Source: Chromera velia (Eukaryota > Sar > Chromeraceae). Taken from it: a DNA stretch of 52,224 nucleotides. Location: the NCBI GenBank assembly GCA_018398765.1, contig JAHBMJ010002086.1:41467-93690 (forward strand). The letters are read 5' to 3'. Below, one piece after another: positions 10,689 to 19,933 of this stretch. The notes below the pieces were generated by a model. The model did not search any database, had not been told where the DNA came from, and saw only the letters and a program-made list of their open reading frames with translations. The number at the start of each line of letters is the position of its first letter. The stretch's first letter is position 1. The position numbers and the translations under genes are program-made.

Positions 10689-13593
10689 ATGCAAGGGCTG
10701 GTAGGGACTCTGCTTGAGACAGTACCTCGTGGGGCACTTAGGAGATCTGCAGGCCTTCGCAAGTGCTTCCTGCGAGCCGTTTGGAGTCGGGACAAACGAT
10801 GGCTCTTTGATTCACCATCTCCGTCTCCGTCTCCAGTAGAATCTGCTTCTTCTTCTTCTTCGTCTTCTTCTTCTTCCTCTAGCCAGATCCTATCGGAGGG
10901 GGCGTCTCTCTCATCTCTAGAGGGCAGCTCTCCATACCGGGTGAGTCTGAAGAATCTGGTGCACAAACCTTCGGGAGGGGCGCCTCTGGAGAGCCGGCAA
11001 GAAATTGCCGAGAACTTCGCTGCTTGCTTGGAGACGGACGCGCTGGCAGGGGTGAGTGAGTGGGCTTTCCAAACTGCACTTTTTTCTTCGAGAAGGGCGG
11101 AAAGAGTGAATTCGTGTATTTGATGGCCTGGCGCTTCGCTGCATGCAGGTCATTCGACGGGTCTCTTTTTTTGCATTAACTTTCATACAGAATGAATGCA
11201 TGCATGCTTCGCTGCAGGTCATTCGACGGGTCTCTTTTTTTGTGAATGAAATCGCTGCCAGAGACGCAGAGACGGACAAGCTGAAAGGAGCCGGGAGTCC
11301 CTTGAAACTACCTCCTGATCTGCGTGGCCTCTGGAAAGAGATGGGAGGAAACCCTGCGGATGCAGAATCTTCTCCCCCATCTCCTTTAGTGCCTCTCGTG
11401 CTTCTTGAAGTGAGTGGAAGAGGTCGAAAATTCAACAGCTCTCTGATTTGGTTTCCTTTCCTCTCATTTTCTCTCTTCCCGTCCTCCTTTCTCTTCCGTC
11501 ATATGCCTCTCTCTGTTCTGCCGTATCTCCTATCTCGCTTCACCCTCTCACATTATGGGAGCAGGATCCGCTCCATGAGAAGACTTTTTCTTCTTGTCTT
11601 GATTTCATCTTCTCTCTGCAGGCTGCCCGTCTTCAAGAATACAGAGACTTCGACGCACTCAATGAGCTCGCACTCTCCACCGGCACACAGGTAGGCGGCT
11701 AGGTCCCGTCGTTTGTCGTTTTGGTGATAACGAGCCGTGGACAGCATCTATGAGGGAGGGAGAGAATGTTCTAGAACCAGAGACTCGACTGATCGATGCA
11801 TGTTTGCCCCCCTGGACGTTTTTCCCAGAGACTGCAGGACTGTTTTTTCGTACCTGGTGTCTTCGGACTTCCACAAGGTTTCCGGTGTGCCATCTAGCCT
11901 TGAAGCTTGCCTCACCTTTTTGTTCTTTTTAGAAACAGCTTTGGCTTTCTTTCTGAAGACCTTCTTGAAACCTTTCTCTTCCTTCCCTCCTCCGTTCCTC
12001 CTTCCAGATTGCAGACACGGCCCCTCTGGACGTTGCGGTGCCCTTCTTGGAGACGCTGTCGGCTGCCGGGGTCCTCAACGAACTCCCTTTGCTCCATATG
12101 GCCAAACGACTCAGAGAAGCAGCAGCAGACAAGAAGAAAGAAAAGAAAGGGAAGACAAACACGGTCCTGCCGTTGGCAAGGAGTCATACGATAAGTTTGT
12201 TGAAGTCCTTCGCTCTGCAGAGACTCCGACACAGAGAAGCCCTAGAAATCCTCGTTGGGCAACTGCAGGTAGGTTTGTCGATATGGGCTTGTGCCTCGTC
12301 TCTCTGTTTCTGTCCCTGTCACTTCCTGTCTCTGACTCTCGTCTGCTTCCTCAAACGTCCTTGTGTCTCTCTGTCAGACTACCTGCCTGCCTCTCTGTCT
12401 CGTGAATTACACGAGAGCAAGAAAGAGCAACATTGTTGGTTTGTGTACTGTTTTGTTTGTTTGTTTGTTTGTTTGTTGCTCTCTTGAGGATTCGTGGATG
12501 CATAGCACGTCCCAGCATACCGGCTGTTAGTTCGCCCGGTATCGGGTGTCGTGCGTGTTTGTTTGTCTGTTTGTTTGTTTGTTTGTTTGTTTGTTTTTCT
12601 GTAATCCTGCCTGCTTCCTTGCACGTCTGGACACGAGAGCAAGAAAGAGCAACATTGTTGGTTTGTGTACTTTTTTGTTTGTTTGTTTGTTTGTTTGTTG
12701 CTCTCTTGAGGGTTCGTGGATGCATAGCACGTCCCAGCATACCGGCTGTTAGTTCGCCCGGTATCGGGTGTCGTGCGTGTTTGTTTGTCTGTTTGTTTGT
12801 TTGTTTTTCTGTAATCCTGCCTGCTTCCTTGCACGTCTGGATTTTCTACAATGAAAACAACCCTCAGCGAAGCCACCTTGTGTCTCTCTTCGTCTCTCTA
12901 CAAATCTGCGTGCCTTCTGATGGTTTGGTTGTTGGATGGATTCTCACAGTTGTCGGACGTGTGTGTGTGTACGTGTGTAAGTGTGTGTGTAAGTGTTCGC
13001 TCTTCCATTCCTGTGATATCTCAGACGCACATTCCTTTCCTGACTGTCGATGAGACGACCGAGGTCCTCTTCTGGGCTTCCCACATTGATCTGTTGTCGT
13101 CTGGAGAGGGAGAAGAGAGGAAGGAAGGCGGCAGAACAGACCCGCCGTCTCTTGCGTTGAGGGGTGAGCTGGAGTCTCGGCTTTTTGGTGCTGTGGAGGA
13201 GGGGGAAGGAGGGGAGACTGCGGTCAAGAAAATTGAGAGACAGAGTAGGGCACTCCTTGCGATGTTCCTCAGTCGCGTCTCTGAGGAAAGGATGGATCTG
13301 TGCATACGTCTACTCGAGAGGTCAGCCTGCTTGTGTGGTTTGTGCAACAGAGCTTTTCTTGATTTGAGTGAGTGAGTGAGGGAGTGAACATGTGCATAAG
13401 TCAGTACGTCTACTCGAGAGGTTAGCTTGTGTGGTTTGTGGAGAAAAAATCTTGTTGGCGTGGTTCTCTTGATTCATCAAGTCGTGGAAACATTTTCCCA
13501 TCGGTCTCCCGAGTCTGTCTTTCTTCTGTCTTTTTCGTGGTCTTTTGGTGACTTCCTTCGCTGTCTCTCTTTCCGCCCAATGCGCGCGCGCGC

Positions 13594-13635
<42 letters not shown>

Positions 13636-13659
13636 GTGCGTGTGTGTGTGCGTGCGTGC

Positions 13660-13697
<38 letters not shown>

Positions 13698-13702
13698 ATG
13701 TT

Positions 13703-13735
<33 letters not shown>

Positions 13736-16156
13736 CCACGTTCTCCGGCACCAATTTTTTCACGTGCTTTGACGATCTCTCTGATTTCGCAAGCAAAACA
13801 GTGAGTGCATCAGTATGTGAGTGAATCAGTAAGCGCAGAAGTAATTGAGTGAGCAGATGCAAGAAGGAGAAAGAAAGCGACTCGGGAGGGGCGGCGAAGC
13901 ATGGAAAGTGGATTTTGTATAAGGGGAAACGGGACGGAAAGACAGCGACTCGGCGGAACTGGGGAATTCGCCGTGGAGACAAGTGAGGGATAGAAAGGTG
14001 GAGAAGTGGGTACGTCAATAAGTGAATTAGTGAGTGAGTGAGTGAGTGAGTACATTGATGAGTCAGTGGGTGGATGAGAGAGTGACCACTGAGTGGTTGG
14101 GTGGGTGGGTGGGTGAATGGGATTTTGAGTGAGTGAGGTTGGATCTTCATGTTCGAGCCCAACTGCAGTGACTCATCGTGCCACAGCGGTCTACAGACGG
14201 ACACGTGATGTCGGAATTGTATTCTTTTCTTTTTTTTTCTTTTTGCAGTCTGTCTGTGGAGATATTCAAGCAGCCCCTCTCCTTCTGGAGTGGGGAAAGA
14301 GCAGGAGGCTTGCACAAGCGCCTTCTGCTCTGTCGTTTGTGCATGCGGTACCTCCATAGGGATGAGTACGATGTTCTGCCTGGTCAGTGGATGGCTGCAT
14401 TCTCTTTTTTGTCAGAGAAATGAGGAGACGCAGCAGGGAGAAGAAATGATTGGGCGTGCGTTTGCGGGAAGAGAGGGGATAGGGGGCTGGGGTGCAGACA
14501 GGCGAAGGAAGCAAGAAGCGAAGATGGGTGGAAAGAATGAAAGAAAGCAATGCAGACATGCTTTGAAGGAAGAGGAGAACTCAATTTATCCTGGTGTGCT
14601 TCTTTGACGCCTTTCAAACCAATCGTTCCTCAACCTCCATCCCCTTATCTTTTTCTCTGTGCACTTTGTGCTTTCCAGTGGACATCAAAAATGCCCTGAG
14701 GAAACTGCACCGGCTGGAGGTCCCCGAATCTCAAGACGGTCCAAAGGGGACTAAGTTTATGCGATCGGTAGGTGGATCAACCAGCAGATGAAGTCTCCAG
14801 GTCACCACCTGTTTCTCTCCTGTCTCCTCCTTTCTTTTTTGAAAGAAGATCCTTCTCTGACTCTGTACTTGTGTGCGGAATTAAAGACAGATCTGCAGAA
14901 GATCTGAAGTTACGCTTCGTTTGACGACCGTCAGTGGAATCTCGCTTGATGCGATACTAACAAAGACAGGGGGGAAAGGATGACGGAGGAGGAAAAGGAT
15001 TCACGATAAGTTGACTGGGTCTCCTTGTTTGCTTTCTGCAGGTCAGCCAGCTCCTGACTCGTCTCCGCATTGCGAACACGACTCTGGCAAGAAGAGGCCC
15101 CCTGGTGTTTGACGTTCTGGAGCGGGACCGCAACGTTGCGTGGGAGTGCAACACAAGGTCCAGATTCTTTGTGGCGTCATTTGAGAGAACCCCGTGGAGT
15201 CAGTCAGGCAGGCAGGCAGGCAGGGGGTCGGGGGGAGGGTGTGGGTGTGAGTGTTGGGTGCAAAACCTGCTGTATGGAATGCATCCAGCCCACTTGTATC
15301 CGTTAGATGATTTCCTTTTTCATGGAACTTTGTGAAATGACTGAAGTATTGTCTCTCTTTCTGTCAGACACGAAAAGGGTCGATAGCGCTTTTCTCAATG
15401 CCTTCGTTGGCGAATGATCAAAGAATACCCGCGTTCTCCCCTCCAGAAGGAGACTTTGTCGGTTTGATATCTGGAGCGGCTGGTGGAAAGAAAGTCTTGA
15501 CTGCTGTGAGTGAGCTTCCTCAAGTCCGAAATGAGGTTTCTGGTATTGACTCTCCAGCTTAATTTATCTCTTACTGGTGGCGTGCAGGCCGTCTAAGGAG
15601 ACGGCTGCTCCAGGCCATGGGGTACAGAGTTGTCGACCTTCATCACTGGCAGTGGTCTCGTTTGAGGTGGGTGGGTTGATATTAATATGCTGTGGGTACT
15701 GTTTTATTGTCGCGAGTGGAGGTCTGTCGGCAGGGGCACACACAAAAGGGGAAATAAACACACAGCAGAAAGAATTGCGCTGACAAGTGAGGCAGAAAGG
15801 CAGAAGGACGGCAATACAGGAGAAGGAACCTGCAGGGAAGGCAGGTGGACAGATGAAAACATGCGGGGGTCTCCCTGCCCCTGTGGAATGATTCTCTCTT
15901 CCCGTGTGTCTCATTCCTATTTGTCCCACCCCCATCTCGATTCATTCTATCTGCCTTTGCATCACGCAGGTGCAAGCGCGTTCGTTTTGAGTGGCTCCGA
16001 ATGGCCAGATACCATACCTTGAAAGATCGGAGGTCGGTACTCAACTGGTTGACAACGCATGGACTCCATGCATCTGACAGTGCAGCAGACAATTCCCTCA
16101 ATCCGCCTGCTGTCTCTTCTCTCCCTTTCTCTTTTGGTCTTCGAGGTGATGGCGGC

Positions 16157-16197
<41 letters not shown>

Positions 16198-16669
16198 GTA
16201 TGATATGGGATGACTGTGAAGCCCAAGCCAAATCTTCAACCCGAGCGGTGGGCCCACTGTTCATGTCGGTGGTTGAAAAACGCGGTTTTCGTCTTTTCCT
16301 TCTGCTTTTTCGCAAACTGTTACATTTAAGCTGGAGCTTGAAACCTTCCCACTTCACGGCGGCCTTTGCCTCCCCTCTCCTCTGTCTGTCTGTCTCACCG
16401 CTGGTGTCCTCTCACACGTTTTTGTCTCACAATCGGAGACGCGCTCTGTCGACCATCATTTGTCCTTCACCTTTACGCATTGCCTGGTTGTATGCAGAGA
16501 ATTCGGATACAGCGGTCTGGGAGGAGGTGAAGGAGCCGGTGCTGTGGGGGCAGAGACAGGCGAGAAGCTCCAGCTGCTGCACTTACACGAGAGAGCAAAG
16601 AAAAGCCTTGGATTTCACATCCCAGGGTACTTCTATGGATATGAACCGATCTCAAACATGAAATATTAA
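10689..16669 (+). CDS. RAP-domain RNA-binding protein, 12 exons, 653 aa
   Basis: Exons by phase matching: 10689-11051, 11218-11409, 11622-11690, 12008-12268, 13025-13320, 14249-14382, 14679-14767, 15042-15170, 15368-15482, 15588-15666, 15970-16032, 16498-16669. The start is the first Met after an in-frame stop at 10683. Residues 1-40 are Arg-rich with few acids, like an organelle-targeting peptide; residues 51-65 are mostly Ser. The middle (about 120-470) is Leu-rich and helical, as in FAST-kinase-like or OPR-type RNA binders. The RAP domain (about 488-597) shows [18 protein letters not shown], then [20 protein letters not shown] after an insertion, then a basic helix. RAP proteins are known to act on mitochondrial or plastid RNA; that role is inferred here. 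The exon 8 and 9 donors (GTGGCG, GTGGAA) are the weakest. The last codons and the stop lie in the inverted repeat of the next element. Confidence 0.8.
11133..11242 (+). repeat. duplicated 3' splice site of RAP exon 2
   Basis: The sequence GCTTCGCTGCA(TGCA)GGTCATTCGACGGGTCTC plus a T-run occurs twice, at 11133-11173 and 11206-11242. Both copies contain a CAG acceptor. Only the second leads into the long open exon in the right phase; the first would run into a stop shortly after. It is a local duplication of an acceptor and the first codons of exon 2. Confidence 0.8.
12409..12843. repeat. tandem duplication (about 222 bp) in RAP intron 4
   Basis: Two copies (12409-12630 and 12631-12843) of a segment starting ACACGAGAGCAAGAAAGAGC. 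Each contains two GTTT(n) runs around a conserved middle (GCATAGCACGTCCCAGCATA). Copies differ mainly in the number of GTTT units, which suggests a recent duplication. It is entirely intronic. Confidence 0.85.
13589..13735. repeat. GT/CA microsatellite in RAP intron 5
   Basis: An almost pure (GT)n run interrupted by GC-containing units, followed by TGAG-type repeats at about 14030-14150 in the same intron. ORFs across it (poly Cys-Val or His-Thr) are artefacts. Confidence 0.95.
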
Positions 16670-16820
16670 AAACAGTTCTTCACAAAATTATTTAGTTTAT
16701 CATTCAACACAATTAAATAAAAAAGATTATGTACACACCGAGTGTACACACATGTTCACGTTGAAATCACGGTTTTGTTCTTTATTCAGTAGCATTCCAA
16801 AAATTGATTTTTTTTTTTTC
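16654..16820 (+). repeat. left terminal inverted repeat
   Basis: It begins AAACATGAAATATTAAAAAC and matches the reverse complement of 18357-18520 along its length, up to a T-run at 16807-16820. On the right side the homology continues past the T-run into CTTTTTCACGGGGC. On the left that continuation is found only at 17013, about 190 bp further in, so the left repeat appears interrupted by an insertion. Confidence 0.85.
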
Positions 16821-16885
16821 TAGTTTTCTTTTTCTATTGTTTGCATGACTAGTTGCATAATTTTGTAATATCATCAAACAAACAC

Positions 16886-17005
16886 GTTGTATAGAATGCT
16901 TGAATTATGCTTCGTTTGGTCTAGGCATAATATACTACTATATAAAATGCTTGTAGTATATTATGCCTGGACCAAACGAAGCATAATTCATGCATTTTAT
17001 ACAAC
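16886..17005. repeat. foldback hairpin, 53-bp arms, 14-nt loop
   Basis: Arms 16886-16938 and 16953-17005 are inverse complements with three mismatches in 53 bp; the loop is 16939-16952. The hairpin lies in the segment (about 16821-17010) that interrupts the left terminal repeat, so it looks like a small foldback element nested in the larger one. It could also form a stable RNA structure upstream of the RT frame. Confidence 0.85.
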
Positions 17006-18333
17006 TAATTAGCTTTTTCATGGGGCGCCCCGTGAAAAAGAACGCACAATTAATTAGCTTTTTCATTCTTATAATCGTAGCAAAAGCCCTCAATCCGATT
17101 GCCAACTTTTTCGCCCAGAACTGTTTGGGGTTGCTTGAAATCGCCCTCCAGTTCGAAGGTAAAGTCTTTTCCGGAGACCGTCTCCTCTGGTTAGCTGATG
17201 TGCAGACGTTGTACACAAACCTCAGCCACGCTGACCTTAGACAGGTGTTTGAGATGTTGTTCTCAGGGGAGGCTGTCAAGAAGGGGTTATTGCCGGAAGA
17301 ATTTGGGATAAACTACTTTAGAGAGGGATTCAAACCCGCATGTGAGTCAGATGCAGGCCTGAAGATCAAGGTTTGGAGAGAGCTTTTTGAGGCTTTGTTG
17401 CGTGTGCATTTCTCTTTCATTGATAAGGAAGGAAAAGAGCACTTCTTTAAACAACTCTCTGGACTTCCAATGGGGTCTGCAGCTGGTCCTACGCTCGCTG
17501 TCCTGTGTCTCTGTCTCATATTTAAAGTGAATCTATCAGTTGAGTCTCTGGAAATCTTCTGGAGGTATATTGATGATTTGTTTGGGGTTTAGTTGGGAAC
17601 GGAAAGGGAATTGCGGGAATGGCTCCGTACTTTCTTTTCCAAAGTGAAAGAAAACACTCATTTGTGCTTTGATGAGCCTGTCATTCGTCGTGTATGTGAT
17701 TTGGTTCTCTCTTCATTTATCATTCTCGACATTGCTCTCTGGGCTGTGCCCTTTTCTTCCTCTCCAAATTGTGATTTGTATCGCATTAAAGTGCGTCCAT
17801 ACAATAAGCCCCTCTCTGCTTTCCAGTATCTTGCGTGGTCGTCTTGTCACCCCAGTCGACAAAAAGAAGCGCTGGTCACTGCTGAGCTCAAGAGAAAACT
17901 GAAGAAATGCACTTTGTCTGAGGTATTTGAAAAGGAAATTGTGAAGGTTGTGTCTCGTTTCGGTCAACGTGGGTATCCTACCTCCGTTCTCCGCAAAGCA
18001 ATCATAAAAGTCCCTTTCCACATTCGTGATCGACTTCGAGAATCTGAACTTGCATCTTTGCATGCTTTGCGTGAAGTGCGAACGAATCCGTTGTCTTCGA
18101 ATGGTCGGAAGGTTAAAAAAGACGATTGTATTACTTTGAAGTGCTTGTTTGTCCCTCAGAGTGCAAGAGGTATTCCTGCACTTCGCAAAGAGATTGAAAA
18201 ACGAGCGCATGCACACGGTTTCCCTCTTTGCGTCACTACAGCCTGGCAAAGAGCAAGGAATCTTTTAGAGCGTTTAAATGCTGCATGGATGCGTTCGCGT
18301 CCTCTTCAAAAGAATGGCGGGGGTTCTTTTTAA
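16990..18333 (+). pseudogene. Penelope-like reverse transcriptase, N-truncated, one in-frame stop
   Basis: One frame of 448 codons broken only by a TAG at 17590-17592. Visible RT parts: motif A region LADVQTLYTNLSHADL (about 17190), GLPMGSAAGPTLA (about 17460), the catalytic YIDD (about 17570) directly before the stop, and after it a Penelope-type thumb with KPLSAFQYLAWSSCHPSRQ (about 17800) and RGYPTSVL. The finger motifs normally preceding motif A are missing, and the first residues come from flanking repeats. There is no GIY-YIG endonuclease after the thumb, as in endonuclease-lacking members. Both catalytic parts are conserved, but the truncation and stop argue for a dead or non-autonomous copy. 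A true start could also be the ATG at 17020. Confidence 0.8.
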
Positions 18334-18356
18334 CGGGGCGCCCCGTGAAAAAGCTA

Positions 18357-18520
18357 AAAAAAAAAATCAGTTTTTGGAATGTTACTGAATAAATAACAAA
18401 ACCGTGATTTCAACGTGAACATGTGTGTACACTAGGTGTGTACATAATCTTTTTTATTTAATTGTGTTGAATGACAAACTGAATAATTTTGTGAAGAACT
18501 GTTTTTAATATATCATGTTT
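18357..18520 (-). repeat. right terminal inverted repeat
   Basis: Inverse complement of the left repeat, ending ATATATCATGTTT at 18520. Just inside it lie the palindrome GGGGCGCCCC (18335-18344) and the RT stop (18331-18333). From 18521 to 19550 the sequence is AT-rich and without a recognisable gene; it includes the 3' flank of the minus-strand gene. Confidence 0.85.
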
Positions 18521-19550
18521 AATATATACCTAATTTATAGTACAATTTTATAAAAATGTTATGTTCAAAACGGTATTTACGGAGTAGATGTATGGCGAGA
18601 GCCTAAGAGTTGTGCCTACGGGTTTTAGCTGACTCAATTCAATTCAATTCAGTACTACCGACTCCCGGAAATATAAAAATAACGAATAAATGAATTAAAT
18701 TGGACTAGTGAAAGCCAGTGATTATAAATAATCACACATTATATGATAGTACAGTAATGCATATAGAAGGTTTGAGATTCACTCATACACGAGGAAAAAA
18801 GTACTCAATTACTAATAAAAAACTATAATCAAAAGTTCTCATCTTTATGTAATAAAAACCAAACGATGACAGCCTGAGTGTCATTCAAATTGTCTGGTAA
18901 TTTGTACATTATGGTACGACTCCTTGAGCAGCTTTAGCTGAGTTTCACACGGTGTTTTTGTTTACTTGTACGTTTACGCTTAACGTCACCGGGTTCAAAT
19001 CGACCTAAAGATCTAGTTTCCCCCGGGCCCCTCTCAGTATTGGTTTTTCTCACCTGCATGGTCCTACTTCCATTCTTTTCGTTCCATCCGTGTGTTACGA
19101 AAAGGCGGAGTGGCAGTTTGTTTTTGAGAGTCCTTTTCTTGCTTTTGTTTTATTGTCAGACTGACATGAGACCGTGCATGTTCGTTTGATCATCGTCCCA
19201 CCTTTTGATTCCTGTTTGTCCATACTGTTCAGAGTATTTGGACGTGATAGATTTGAAAATGGGGTAAAAAAGTGAGGAAACTGTTCTGGACAGAAAAGCG
19301 TGGCTCTTCGTTCAGTTTCTTGTTTTCCTTTTCTGTGTCCATGCCAGCTCTTCTGCAACAATGCGTTTCCAAATTATTGAGTGTGGTTGTGACTGTTCTC
19401 CTTTTTTTTCCCCTTGTCTTGTCATCCTTCTGTTGCTGGGATAAAAGGTCTTTGCTCAATGAGTACGAGAGATGGGAAAGGTTTTCTGGTCCTGTTTCTT
19501 CTCTTTCCTTTCCTCTCTTCCTCTCTCTCCTCTGTCCTTTCTCTTCTCTC

Positions 19551-19683
19551 TCACGAGTCCGCAGACTCCGTCAATGGACCTTCGTCGGTTTCCTCGTCGC
19601 TTCCAACTGCACGCAGGAGGAAAGGGGAGGGAGGGAGGGAGGGAGGGGTCCTCATTAGCTACACAACCACACACACACCGACA

Positions 19684-19731
<48 letters not shown>

Positions 19732-19736
19732 GACAC

Positions 19737-19767
<31 letters not shown>

Positions 19768-19829
19768 CACAGACACGCAGACCCACACACACGCAGACAC
19801 GCAGATACGGAGACACGCAGACCCAGACG

Positions 19830-19868
<39 letters not shown>

Positions 19869-19885
19869 ACACACAAACACACACA

Positions 19886-19933
<48 letters not shown>

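Larger units (their letters stand above)
16654..18520. mobile_element. inverted-repeat element carrying a Penelope-like RT
   Basis: Terminal inverted repeats of about 155-165 bp bound this 1.87-kb unit: left 16654 to about 16819, right about 18357 to 18520 in inverse orientation. By eye they differ at fewer than ten positions. Inside is a plus-strand reverse transcriptase of Penelope type (16990-18333). The GC palindrome GGGGCGCCCC occurs at both inner edges (17021-17030 and 18335-18344), each followed by GTGAAAAAG. No target-site duplication is visible. Two readings are open: a Penelope element with inverted terminal repeats (known for that class), or a TIR DNA transposon that captured an RT fragment. 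Confidence 0.75.

Noticed and set aside
12433..13053. Plus-strand ORF with poly Phe-Val-Cys-Leu
   Set aside because: Translation of GTTT repeats in the duplicated segment of RAP intron 4; it leads into exon 5 only by chance.
13422..14357. Long minus-strand ORF with His-Thr repeats
   Set aside because: It runs through a GT/CA microsatellite inside RAP intron 5; composition is purely repeat-derived.
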